Source: Armatimonadota bacterium
Lineage (GTDB): Bacteria > Armatimonadota > Fimbriimonadia > Fimbriimonadales > Fimbriimonadaceae
Direction: 5' to 3'
Assembly: GCA_020161505.1 (NCBI GenBank)
Contig: JAIUNY010000002.1
Span: 1 to 64,000 of the forward strand
DNA: 64,000 bases
Shown: positions 49,687 through 57,978 of the stretch, one piece after another
Layout of the letters: the number at the start of each line of letters is the position of its first letter
Position numbering within the stretch: the stretch's first letter is position 1
Notes under the pieces: generated by a model
What the model was told of the DNA's origin: nothing
Databases searched by the model: none
Seen by the model: the letters and a program-made list of their open reading frames with translations, nothing else
Translations under genes and position numbers: made by a program

Positions 49687-50187
49687 ATGGCGGATCAGCT
49701 TTGGGCTCCTTGGAGGTTCGACTACATCACCCGCGCCGACGAGACCAATAAGGTCGGCTGCATCTTCGTCGATCTCCCGGCGCAGGATGATGACGCCACG
49801 AACCTGATCCTCCACCGTGGCACCCATGCCTTCGTCATCTTGAACCGCTATCCCTACTCCAGCGGTCATCTGATGGTCGCTCCGTACAAGCACACAGCGG
49901 AAATGAGCGAACTCAGCGACGAGGAACTTTTGGAGATCAATCAGCTAGTGCGCGACGCCACCCGATGGATCAGCGCGGCTTACAAACCTCACGGATTCAA
50001 CATCGGGGTGAACCTCGGCAAAGCGGGTGGCGCAGGGATTCCGACGCATATCCACTGGCATGTTGTCCCGCGCTGGGAAGGGGATACCAACTTCATGACT
50101 TCGGTGGGCGAGGTACGGGTGATTCCGCAGTCTTTGGAGAGCACCTATTCCCTGCTGCGCTCGGTGGTGGAAGCGGAGGGCGCATGA
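49687..50187 (+). CDS. HIT-family nucleotide hydrolase or transferase
   Basis: This 166-residue histidine-triad protein starts [17 protein letters not shown], the typical start of Ap4A-phosphorylase-like HIT proteins, and has [18 protein letters not shown]. The triad H121-I-H123-W-H125-V-V is intact, with the middle His as the nucleophile. It probably cleaves dinucleoside polyphosphates or nucleotide conjugates. The ATG at 49687 is chosen because the upstream open frame is unlike the family. Its stop overlaps the next start (ATGA). Confidence 0.88.
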   Translation: MADQLWAPWRFDYITRADETNKVGCIFVDLPAQDDDATNLILHRGTHAFVILNRYPYSSGHLMVAPYKHTAEMSELSDEELLEINQLVRDATRWISAAYKPHGFNIGVNLGKAGGAGIPTHIHWHVVPRWEGDTNFMTSVGEVRVIPQSLESTYSLLRSVVEAEGA

Positions 50188-50801
50188 TCGAAACCCTTGA
50201 TGAGCTCAGAGAGCGAGCCTTCTGCTGCATCGATTGCGATCTCTGCGAGACCCGCACCAATGTCGTCTTCGGCGAGGGAGATCCGCGATCCCCGCTGGTT
50301 CTCGTCGGGGAAGGCCCGGGTGAAGAGGAAGACAAGAGCGGTCGACCGTTTGTCGGCAGGGCGGGCAAGCTCCTCGACAAGGCGATTCTCGAGGCGGGGC
50401 TCACCAGGGAGCAGGTTTACATCTGCAATACGGTGAAGTGCCGCGCCGCCGATTGGTCGACCGGAAAGCCTCAGAACCGGGCCCCGTTGCCTGCGGAAGT
50501 CGAAGCCTGTCGGCAGTGGCTGATCCCTCAGCTCGGGTTGATCCAGCCCTGGGTGATTCTGTGCATTGGCGCCCCCAGCGCGAAGAATCTCATCAAAAAG
50601 GACTTTAAAATCACCCAAGAGCGAGGCAAGTACTTCCGGTGCGACTTCTCCAAAGTCGCCATGGCAGCCTTGCACCCGAGCTACATCATTCGGCAACAAA
50701 GGCCGGGGAATGACGGCGGATTTTCGCTCCTCGTGGACGATATCAAGCTGGCCTGGGAAACCGCGTGCAAGCTGCGAGACGAACAGGGAGGCCCGGAGTG
50801 A
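50184..50801 (+). CDS. udg: family 4 uracil-DNA glycosylase (4Fe-4S)
   Basis: This removes uracil from DNA in base-excision repair. The 205-residue enzyme has the family 4 motifs: GEGPGEEED (residues 42-50), [13 protein letters not shown] and HPSYIIR (164-170). The four cluster Cys are C18 and C21 (CDLC), C86 and C109, the usual spacing. It sits in an overlapping operon with the HIT gene (ATGA) and the downstream fusion gene (GTGA), so the three are translationally coupled. Confidence 0.92.
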   Translation: MIETLDELRERAFCCIDCDLCETRTNVVFGEGDPRSPLVLVGEGPGEEEDKSGRPFVGRAGKLLDKAILEAGLTREQVYICNTVKCRAADWSTGKPQNRAPLPAEVEACRQWLIPQLGLIQPWVILCIGAPSAKNLIKKDFKITQERGKYFRCDFSKVAMAALHPSYIIRQQRPGNDGGFSLLVDDIKLAWETACKLRDEQGGPE

Positions 50802-52267
50802 CTGTCTCCGAGTTGAGAGCCCTCCTGCAGAACGCAGCGCTCATCGCAAGCGTTCAGGCCCCTCCGGGATCTCCGCTCGATTCGCCCGAGAGCATCGTCG
50901 CCATGGCTCAAGCAAGCCTGGAACAAGGTGTGCGAGTGCTACGGCTTCAAGGAGTGGAGAACATCCGTGCGGTGCGCAACGCCTGTCCGGGTGTGCCGAT
51001 CATCGGGCTGATCAAGCGCGACTTTGGCGACTCGCCGATTTACATCACGCCGACGGCCCACGAGGTACAAGAACTTGTTGAGGCCGCGTGCGAAGTCATC
51101 GCCCTCGACGCCACGCAGCGAGTCCGCCCTGGCGGGGAGAGTCTGGAAAGCCTGGTGAATCTGATCCACGCCAGCGGACGGCTGGCGATGGGGGATTGCG
51201 ATACGCAGGCTTCGGCGGAGTTTGCTCTCGCGGCAGGATGCGAGATCGTCAGTTCCACCCTCAGTGGATACACGGATGAGTCCCCGGCCTCGCCTGGCCC
51301 GGATATCCCTTTGATCCAAGCCATGCGAGGGCTCAGCGATGAGATCGTCGTGCTGGCGGAAGGGCGCTACGATGCGCCTTGGCAGTTGAGGGCGGCTCTG
51401 GCGAGCGGCGCGGACGGGATCGTGATGGGCGGGGCGCTCAATGATCCTCTCAAGAATACGTCGAAGTTCCTCGGGGCCACCAAACGATGGGCGGAGCCCG
51501 TTGCGGCATTTGATCTGGGAGGCACCTGGTTGCGCTACGCCCATGTTGCGGCTCTGGGGGAGATCATCCGCTCGGAGAGGATTCCTTTGCCCGAAACCCA
51601 TGAGGAGCGACTCGATTGGATGGCGGCGCAGGCGCAGTCGGATGATGTCAGGGCGGCGGGAATCTCGGCGGGCGGCGTGATTGTGGACGGAAAAGTCGCG
51701 AGCGCAAAGGGGTTCATTCCTGACTACGTGGGTCGCTCGCTCGACTTGAGCGACCACGGAATCCACACGGTAGCGATCAACGATGGGCTCGCAACGGGGT
51801 GGGGACATGCCCGATTTGCTCCTTGGGTTGGAGGGCGCGTGGCGACGCTTGCTCTGGGCACGGGAGTCGGCGCGGGGATTGCAGACGCCGAAGAGATTTT
51901 CACCACCGATGGCGACTATCCCCGGCTCAATGACTTGCTTACTCCGGATGGACGAACCGTCGAGGATCTTCTCGGTGGAATGAACCTCGGCGATGATCCG
52001 ACCCAGGCCGACCGCGAACCCTTGCTTCTGGCCCTGAGAATCGCTGCGGAAGCCGTGAAAATCGCCGCGCCGGATGTCGTGGTTTTGTGCGGAGGCGTGG
52101 GGCTCTCGCCGACTTTCCGGGCCGACTTTCTCGCCCTTTTAGCCAGCATGGGCTTGCGGGCGGAGTTCACTCCGTATGGCGCGGACGCTGGCTTGATCGG
52201 CGCGGCCAAGCTGGTTCTCGATCCGCCCCGGCAGTTTCGGGCTCAAGTGCTCTCCTGGCTTGATTGA
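50798..52267 (+). CDS. fusion of N-acylglucosamine-6-phosphate 2-epimerase (NanE) and ROK kinase
   Basis: This 489-residue protein joins two enzymes of amino-sugar catabolism. Residues 1-225 form a NanE-type TIM barrel (PIIGLIKRD, ITPTAHEV, VIALDAT at 100-106, GADGIVMGGAL) that converts ManNAc-6-P to GlcNAc-6-P. Residues 235-489 form a ROK sugar kinase with the phosphate loop DLGGTWLR at 239-246 and ALGTGVGAG at 352-360. It would phosphorylate ManNAc or GlcNAc. The Cys-rich zinc site common in ROK proteins is not visible. Start is GTG, overlapping the previous stop. No nanA is adjacent, though a DapA/NanA-family gene lies at 31528. Confidence 0.88.
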   Translation: MTVSELRALLQNAALIASVQAPPGSPLDSPESIVAMAQASLEQGVRVLRLQGVENIRAVRNACPGVPIIGLIKRDFGDSPIYITPTAHEVQELVEAACEVIALDATQRVRPGGESLESLVNLIHASGRLAMGDCDTQASAEFALAAGCEIVSSTLSGYTDESPASPGPDIPLIQAMRGLSDEIVVLAEGRYDAPWQLRAALASGADGIVMGGALNDPLKNTSKFLGATKRWAEPVAAFDLGGTWLRYAHVAALGEIIRSERIPLPETHEERLDWMAAQAQSDDVRAAGISAGGVIVDGKVASAKGFIPDYVGRSLDLSDHGIHTVAINDGLATGWGHARFAPWVGGRVATLALGTGVGAGIADAEEIFTTDGDYPRLNDLLTPDGRTVEDLLGGMNLGDDPTQADREPLLLALRIAAEAVKIAAPDVVVLCGGVGLSPTFRADFLALLASMGLRAEFTPYGADAGLIGAAKLVLDPPRQFRAQVLSWLD

Positions 52268-52286
52268 GGGCGCGCCGCAAGTCAAA

Positions 52287-52316
52287 TCGGCCCTGCCTCG
52301 TGAGAGACAGAGCCGA
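52287..52316 (-). terminator. hairpin after the nitroreductase gene
   Basis: TCGGC, CTG and CTC segments pair with GAG, CAG and GCCGA around a GTGA loop, with single mismatches between blocks. On the minus strand ATTTGACTT follows. The T-run is weak. Confidence 0.45.
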
Positions 52317-52341
52317 TGACGGAATGACACGGGATCGAAAA

Positions 52342-52959
52342 TCAGACGATCTTGACGTAGCGATCGAGCGGGTGCCGGAACTGCGGGAAGCCCTCTTCCG
52401 CCGGTCGACCGAGGGAGACAATCGCGGGGATTTGCACGTTTTCGCCGAGACCAAACATCTCCTTGACCTTAGCCGGATCGAACCCAAGCATCGGCGAGGT
52501 GGCGTATCCGTGCGACTGAGCAGCGAGAAGCAGGTACGCCATGAAGCTGTAGCCTTGGCTGCGTCCCCACCAGTGGAGATCGGCGGCGGAGTATCCGGCG
52601 AAGTGGTCGCGGATGCTCTTGGCGGTCTCGTCGACGCGGTCGGCCATGCCGGGGTGGACGGTGTCTTCCAGAGTTGCGATCACGTCGTCCATGTCCGTCG
52701 CGATCACGAAGGTCACGGCCGAGCTTCCGACCTGGCGCTGACCATAGGCGGCCTCTTGGAGCTTGGCAAGGGTGTCCTTGTCCTTCACGGCGATGATTCG
52801 CCACGGCTGGAGGTTCCAGGGCGTGGGGGCCGTTCCCGCCACGCGGATCAGTTCGTTGATCGTCTCGTCGCTCACCGCTTCATCGGTGTACTTTCGGATG
52901 GAAACGCGGGCCTCGGCGGCCTGGGTGACGGTGAGTTGTTGAAATGCGGTGTTCGACAT
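52342..52959 (-). CDS. nitroreductase-family flavoprotein
   Basis: This 205-residue FMN-dependent oxidoreductase has the family start SIRKYTDEAVSDETINELIRVAGTAPTPWNLQPWRIIAV, where R-x-x-R-K-Y binds the FMN phosphate. The late LLAAQSHGYATSPMLGFDPAKVKEMFGL segment is also typical. It probably reduces quinones, nitro compounds or similar substrates with NAD(P)H. A near-perfect palindrome lies 33 bases upstream of the start and suggests control by a MarR- or TetR-type regulator, which is not encoded next to it. Confidence 0.87.
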   Translation of the reverse strand: MSNTAFQQLTVTQAAEARVSIRKYTDEAVSDETINELIRVAGTAPTPWNLQPWRIIAVKDKDTLAKLQEAAYGQRQVGSSAVTFVIATDMDDVIATLEDTVHPGMADRVDETAKSIRDHFAGYSAADLHWWGRSQGYSFMAYLLLAAQSHGYATSPMLGFDPAKVKEMFGLGENVQIPAIVSLGRPAEEGFPQFRHPLDRYVKIV

Positions 52960-52991
52960 GGTCTCTCTTTTCGCTTACGCTGAATCGTTTT

Positions 52992-53009
52992 TAGTTGTTG
53001 CAGCAACTA
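52992..53009. promoter_or_regulatory. palindrome upstream of the nitroreductase gene
   Basis: TAGTTG-TTGCAG-CAACTA has perfect six-base arms, and its centre is also nearly symmetric (TGCA). The form resembles MarR-family operators. It lies where the nitroreductase promoter should be. Confidence 0.55.
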
Positions 53010-53083
53010 TATGTATGATACCCGAAGCGGGCCTTTTGTGAGTACGACGGAACGGGGCTCATCATTCGCCGGGAGGAACAATC

Positions 53084-54145
53084 CTAGGGCTCGATGGTGA
53101 GAGTGCCGGGAGCTCCTTCTCGACCCTTGAGCGTGAGATGGATCGGCCGGAACTGCTTGATCACCCAGGCGATGGTGCTCAACCGCCTCGTGACGAGGGG
53201 TGTCGTGAAGGTCGATTTGCCCTCGGCCAGGCAAGCCAAGATCAACAGCTGATCGGCGAGGTAGGGATCCACCGTGGCACTGTGATCCAGAAAGCTCTCA
53301 AATTGCGCCCACGCCTGCTCGATCGTGCGATCGGCTCGCCCGCCCTTGGGGATCACCGACGTGAACGAACCTGTTCCCCGCTCGAACTGCACCCAAAACG
53401 TGATGCTCAGTCCCGGCTCTGGGCCGGAGAGTTCGTGGAATGCGGCTTCGCCCTCAAGACCTCGCCTGGTCAGGAGCTGCGCCGCGAGCGACACCGCATC
53501 GCTGGAGAACCTCTGCGCCATATCAACGCACGAGATTTCCGCGCCGCAGGCGACCCATTCGCCTCGGTTCCCCCAGGAGATCGCTTCGAGGGCGCTCGGC
53601 TCAATATCCATCGAGAATTCGCCTCGTCCGCCGTAGCCGAACCCAGCAGAGGTGAGTCCGGGGAAGAGATAGAGACCTTGAGCTCGGTGAGCCGCGCAGG
53701 TCGACTTGGCGAAGGCATCGAATACCAGCGTGTTGGGGTTATGGGTTTCGCCCCATAGGTGGATGCGGCTGTACGATCCCGTGCGGGCGAGAAGGGGCAA
53801 AACCGACTGAGCAACGATGAGGCAGTTTCCTGGGGTCTTGCCGGCTTGAAAGCGCGTGATGTCGAGATCCACATCGACGGCGCGCGGTGGGCGCTTGGGG
53901 GCGAAAAGAAGCTCCATGCTTCCAATGTCGTCGCCTCGAATCTCTGCCTTGGTGGACTGTCGGACGATCTCCAGAAAGGCGAGATCTTCGGGAGTCAGAC
54001 CAGGTTTGCGAGTCGCTCCGCGAATGGAGTGGAGCTTGAGAGGCAATTGCGTGAGGGCACTCATCACCACCGCACTGCGGAAAAGTGCTCCGCCTCCTTC
54101 GCCATGGCTCCCGTTCAGGCTCAGAGGCTCATCGAGTGCGCGCAT
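53084..54145 (-). CDS. RtcA-like protein (RNA 3'-terminal phosphate cyclase family)
   Basis: RtcA enzymes convert RNA 3'-phosphates to 2',3'-cyclic ends through an adenylylated His. The 353-residue protein has the family fold and signatures: GSHGEGGGALFRSAVVMSAL and HSIRGATRKPGLTPEDL at the N-terminus, GYGGRGEFSMDI in the middle and DPYLADQLLILACLAEGKSTF at the end. In characterised RtcA the catalytic His lies shortly after this last block in an H-x-x-T-N context. Here the corresponding segment reads TRRLSTIAW, with Arg in the His position by my alignment from memory. It may therefore not be a cyclase. No rtcB is adjacent. It follows the Cys-rich membrane protein gene by 10 bases. Confidence 0.85.
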   Translation of the reverse strand: MRALDEPLSLNGSHGEGGGALFRSAVVMSALTQLPLKLHSIRGATRKPGLTPEDLAFLEIVRQSTKAEIRGDDIGSMELLFAPKRPPRAVDVDLDITRFQAGKTPGNCLIVAQSVLPLLARTGSYSRIHLWGETHNPNTLVFDAFAKSTCAAHRAQGLYLFPGLTSAGFGYGGRGEFSMDIEPSALEAISWGNRGEWVACGAEISCVDMAQRFSSDAVSLAAQLLTRRGLEGEAAFHELSGPEPGLSITFWVQFERGTGSFTSVIPKGGRADRTIEQAWAQFESFLDHSATVDPYLADQLLILACLAEGKSTFTTPLVTRRLSTIAWVIKQFRPIHLTLKGREGAPGTLTIEP

Positions 54146-54155
54146 GAAACCGCTC

Positions 54156-55259
54156 TTAGATCTTGAGCTTCCAGATCAAGTATTCCAAGATCTTGACCGT
54201 GTAAGCCAGAGAGACCAGCGCCAGCACGAACAAGATGATGTAGTGATAGGGAATCACGCCCCCTTCCACGGACGTCGCTTGAACCGAGGCCTGAACATCT
54301 GGGGTCTGGGTAATCGTGACGGTTTGGTAGATCCGGTCGATGGAGCTGAGTCCGCCTTGGATCATCATCGCGAGGGGTTGCCACATCACGGCGAAGACGG
54401 CGATCACGGCCGTGCTCACCACCGGGAGCATCAGGCTGTACTTGTGCTTTTGGTGCTCGTTGTAGATGACGCACTGTCGGCATCGCTCTGCTTTTTGTGC
54501 GGCAGAGAGCTTGTGATTCTGAGGGATGAACTTGGAGGCGGCGACGATGTCGGCGGGAATCACCTTGTTGTCCATCGCGTTTTTGATGACGGACTCCTCA
54601 CACATACAACCCACGCGCTCTTTCCAACAGGTGCGCTTGGAGTGATAGATCGGACAGCGCTCTCGGACGAACTTTCGGCAATACGGCAACTGCCAACACT
54701 TGCCCATGAAGACATTGCGGATATCCCGCTCTTCCTTCACGCCTTTGCCGTACTTGAGCTGCTCTGCCTTCGCGCCGAGCTTGACCCGCATGCGCGTGCG
54801 GGTGATCACGTCCGCCAAGATCGCGAGGAACCCGACTCCGATCGCGGGATAGCCTGCATTCACCAGACCCTGGAGAGCTTTGCCCTGGAGCTCGTTCGCG
54901 GCCTGGGGGGCCATCATCGGGACGTACCACGACATCAAGGCCAGCGCAAAGCCAACGATGAGCATGATCGGGCCGCAGACTTCTTCGCCCCAAAACAACC
55001 AGAGCGCGCCCAAGCATGCCGCCAGCATGCCAAGAAGCGACGCCTGTTTGAACATTCCCTGGTAATTCAGGGCAGCGGTGATTTGGTCGGGAGTTGCCCC
55101 GCCGCTGCCAAAAAACTGCCAGAGCAAGACGCCGCAGCCGACCACTGCAGCGGCAAGACCACCATAGAAAAGAACCCTGGCAAGGCCATCGAGAACACTG
55201 TTCAGGCCTTCGGGCAGATTGTTCTGATATCGGACGTTGCCAGGATCGTTCTTCGCCAT
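54156..55259 (-). CDS. polytopic membrane protein with a Cys-rich (two-CW-like) domain
   Basis: This 367-residue protein has about four helices before residue 155, a soluble Cys-rich middle, and two more helices at the C-terminus. The middle reads CWQLPYCRKFVRERCPIY, then CWKERVGCMC, and later ERCRQCVIY. The CW...CPxY...CW...C pattern resembles the small two-CW type Cys domain found in some signalling proteins, which probably binds metal. The cytoplasmic or periplasmic side is not settled. It lies 10 bases after efp on the same strand. Function unknown. Confidence 0.72.
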   Translation of the reverse strand: MAKNDPGNVRYQNNLPEGLNSVLDGLARVLFYGGLAAAVVGCGVLLWQFFGSGGATPDQITAALNYQGMFKQASLLGMLAACLGALWLFWGEEVCGPIMLIVGFALALMSWYVPMMAPQAANELQGKALQGLVNAGYPAIGVGFLAILADVITRTRMRVKLGAKAEQLKYGKGVKEERDIRNVFMGKCWQLPYCRKFVRERCPIYHSKRTCWKERVGCMCEESVIKNAMDNKVIPADIVAASKFIPQNHKLSAAQKAERCRQCVIYNEHQKHKYSLMLPVVSTAVIAVFAVMWQPLAMMIQGGLSSIDRIYQTVTITQTPDVQASVQATSVEGGVIPYHYIILFVLALVSLAYTVKILEYLIWKLKI

Positions 55260-55269
55260 GGAGGGTGTA

Positions 55270-55839
55270 CTACTTCTTGACGCGTTCGAGGTAGTCGCCG
55301 GTACGAGTATCGACCTTTACAACATCCCCCGCTTTGAGGTGAAACGGAACTTGAACCACCGCGCCTGTTTCAAGAGTGGCAGGCTTGGTGGCTCCTCCTC
55401 CTACTGTATCACCCTTGAACGCTGGATCGGTTTCAGAAATTTCCAATTCGACAAAATTTGGCACTTCGTAGCCCAAAACTTCATCGCCCGCTTGGATGGC
55501 CAGCACTTCCATTTCCTCCTTGAGGAACTTAGCACTGTCGCCGAACTTAGATTCTTGAACCGGAATTTGCTCGTAGCTATCCAGATCCATCAGGATGAGC
55601 TCGGTGCCTTGTCGGTAAAGGAATTGGTAGTTCACCTTGTCGATGAACACAGGATCGACTTTTTCGCCGCTGCGGAAAGTCTTTTCAATCACGTTGCCTG
55701 TGCGCATTCGCTTCAATCGCGTCCGCACAAAAGCTCCGCCTTTTCCGGGCTTCACGTGTTGGAATTCGAGAATCTGATAGATCTCACCATCCATGTTGAA
55801 GGCCATTCCGTTCTTAAAATCGCTGGTATCTACTGCCAT
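55270..55839 (-). CDS. efp: elongation factor P
   Basis: EF-P relieves ribosome stalling at proline runs, which fits the Pro-rich proteins in this window. The 189-residue protein has the KOW-like N-domain (DTSDFKNGMAFNMDGEIYQILEFQHVKPGKGGAFVRT) and two OB domains (FVELEISETDPAFKGDT; VPFHLKAGDVVKVDTRTGDYLERV). The tip residue of loop I is Lys 33 (PGKGG), which may be modified. No epmA or epmB gene is nearby. Confidence 0.95.
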   Translation of the reverse strand: MAVDTSDFKNGMAFNMDGEIYQILEFQHVKPGKGGAFVRTRLKRMRTGNVIEKTFRSGEKVDPVFIDKVNYQFLYRQGTELILMDLDSYEQIPVQESKFGDSAKFLKEEMEVLAIQAGDEVLGYEVPNFVELEISETDPAFKGDTVGGGATKPATLETGAVVQVPFHLKAGDVVKVDTRTGDYLERVKK

Positions 55840-55954
55840 ACAGGTTGAACCGTCCGTGAGGTATCCGCTGATGGTATCACATCGCCCGAGTTGAACTCAG
55901 GGAGCCATGCGGGATGGACGCCTTCGGCGATGCCGTTGGTTACAGATTCGGTGG

Positions 55955-57091
55955 TTACAGTCGGCCGACGGGGTTGACTGGCTTCCCGTTCACACGGACC
56001 TCGAAGTGGAGGTGCGGACCGGTGGAGTATCCCGTGCTGCCCACAGCGGCGATGCGCTCGCCTTGCTTCACATCTTGCCCAACCCGGGCATAGAGCCGGG
56101 AGCAGTGGCCGTAGAGGGTAGAGATCCCGCCGCCATGGTCGATGACAATCGTGTTGCCGTAGCCCCGCAGATAGGCCGCCGTGATCACACGGCCCGAGCC
56201 TGCCGCCCTAATCGGCGTGCCGGTCGGCGCCGCCCAGTCGACGCCGGTGTGCATTTTTCGTCGACCACTGATCGGGTGGGTTCGATACCCAAACCCGCTC
56301 GACATGCGACCCGACACGGGCTGGATGAAGCGTCCGCGGAAGATCGCGACGCTGCCCGAGGTCCGGGCTTGGATTTCTGCGATCTGGGCTTCAAGGCGGC
56401 TGCTCTCCCGGAGCATTTCCTCAAGTTGATCTTCGAGGGCATCCTCTTGGGCCTTGAGAACGCTGAAGATCTTCTTCTTCTCGGCGCGGACGTTGGCCAG
56501 CTCAGCCATTTCTGCTTTCTGACGTTCACCCAATTCGGCGATGGTGACGACGACTCGGTCTTGCTCCTTTTTCTTAGCGAGAACCGCGTCGCGGATTACC
56601 CGGACATCGTTGAAAAGACCGCGATCTTTCTCGGCAATGCGCTCCAAGAGTGCTTTGCGAGAGGCGAGATCGGTGACGCTCTTGCTGGAGATCAGAATGC
56701 TGATCGGTGCCGATTCTCCGCTCACGTAGATCGCGCGGAGCCTCCGAGAGACTTTGCCCTTCACTTCGTCCAGCTCGGCGGTTTTCTCGGCAAGTTCCTC
56801 ACCTAACTTCGCCTGAGCCGACTTGCTCTTTTTCAGCTCAGACTCGGTGTCTTCGAGCTTGGCCTCGAGCTTTTCGAGCTTGCGATCCACCGAGTGGATC
56901 TCGTCCATCATCTCCTCTGTCTCCTCGGTTTTTTCGCGAAGCTCCGCACGGATCGATTCCCGCTTCTGCTTCACTTTCTTGAGGGTCTTGGAGAGAGTGT
57001 CTTGCTTCTTTTTGGCTGAGGATTGCTGCGCGCTCAGCGGAATCAGGCTGAGCATCATCAGCAACACGACGGCGAGCGAGAATCGTTTCAT
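55955..57091 (-). CDS. EnvC-like murein hydrolase activator / M23 peptidase
   Basis: This 378-residue exported protein has a signal peptide (MKRFSLAVVLLMMLSLIPLSAQQ) and a long coiled coil from about residue 30 to 245. A C-terminal M23 (LytM) domain follows. The zinc-site motifs are present: HTGVDWAAPTGTPI, with H and D, and GPHLHFEV, with H-x-H. It may therefore be an active endopeptidase rather than a degenerate activator such as E. coli EnvC. It is encoded directly after ftsX with a 4-base overlap, the arrangement expected for an FtsEX-controlled partner. Confidence 0.9.
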   Translation of the reverse strand: MKRFSLAVVLLMMLSLIPLSAQQSSAKKKQDTLSKTLKKVKQKRESIRAELREKTEETEEMMDEIHSVDRKLEKLEAKLEDTESELKKSKSAQAKLGEELAEKTAELDEVKGKVSRRLRAIYVSGESAPISILISSKSVTDLASRKALLERIAEKDRGLFNDVRVIRDAVLAKKKEQDRVVVTIAELGERQKAEMAELANVRAEKKKIFSVLKAQEDALEDQLEEMLRESSRLEAQIAEIQARTSGSVAIFRGRFIQPVSGRMSSGFGYRTHPISGRRKMHTGVDWAAPTGTPIRAAGSGRVITAAYLRGYGNTIVIDHGGGISTLYGHCSRLYARVGQDVKQGERIAAVGSTGYSTGPHLHFEVRVNGKPVNPVGRL

Positions 57092-57978
57092 CGCGGAATC
57101 TCCTTGACTTTCGGTTCACGAATGGCAAGATAGCTGCACCCGACGCCATAAACGGCGCCAGCGAGAATCAGCCAGAAAAGCGTACCCCCGAGGGCGAAAT
57201 TGGACATCGAGGCGGCGGGGATCGAGAATCGCACCAGACTCGCCAAGATGGAATGGGCCACCCAAAGCACTCCCGTTGCGAGTATCGCACCGAGAACTCC
57301 CTGAACAAGACCCTCCACGAGCAAGGGCGTCCAAACGGTTTGCCGGGTCGCTCCGACCAACTCCATGATTCGAATTTCTCGGCGGCGGGCGATCATGGTC
57401 AGGCGCACCGTGTTGTAAATCAGAATTCCGCCTGTGATGAGCATGAGGCCGCCGAGGACAAGGCCGACCCAGCGGATCGTGGACATTGTTTGATCGAGGA
57501 ACTCCTGCACCTCAGATTGATACTGGACACCGTCCTTCGGGGCGACTTCCGGCATTTTCTTCGCGGCGGCAGCGATGTCGTCGGCTTTGCTGAGCTTTGT
57601 GAAGGTGAGCGTGAAGGTGTCGGGCATCGGATTGTCGATTTCCAGTGCCGCGGTGATTCCAGGGTTCTCTTTCTTGAAGGTTTCCCAGACCTCTTTCTTC
57701 GACTGGAAAGTCACAGCTTTGATGCCGTCTAGCTTCTTGAGGCGCTCTCCGAGGGCTTTTGCCTGATCCGGAGTTGCTTCGTCACGGACGAAAACCTTCA
57801 TCTCGAACTTGCTCTCGACCTGAGCAGCGTACGAGGCAAGGCCGATGTACGCCGAGGTCAGGCCTCCGATGATGAAAAGGGCCATCGCGGCCGTGGTCAC
57901 AGCGGCGAAGGTCATCCACTTGTTTCTCCGGAGAGAAACCAGGGCCTCGGTGAGCAGAAACTCGAGCTGATCAAGCAT
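57088..57978 (-). CDS. ftsX: cell division protein FtsX
   Basis: This 296-residue four-helix permease has the FtsX N-terminus (LTEALVSLRRNKWMTFAAVTTAAMALFIIGG). The periplasmic loop starts KFEMKVFVRDEATPDQAKAL and contains DNPMPDTFTLTF. The MacB/FtsX-like core is RRREIRIMELVGATRQTVWTPLLVEG. With FtsE it transmits ATP hydrolysis to periplasmic murein hydrolases. The start overlaps ftsE by 8 bases and the stop overlaps the M23 gene by 4. Confidence 0.93.
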   Translation of the reverse strand: MLDQLEFLLTEALVSLRRNKWMTFAAVTTAAMALFIIGGLTSAYIGLASYAAQVESKFEMKVFVRDEATPDQAKALGERLKKLDGIKAVTFQSKKEVWETFKKENPGITAALEIDNPMPDTFTLTFTKLSKADDIAAAAKKMPEVAPKDGVQYQSEVQEFLDQTMSTIRWVGLVLGGLMLITGGILIYNTVRLTMIARRREIRIMELVGATRQTVWTPLLVEGLVQGVLGAILATGVLWVAHSILASLVRFSIPAASMSNFALGGTLFWLILAGAVYGVGCSYLAIREPKVKEIPR

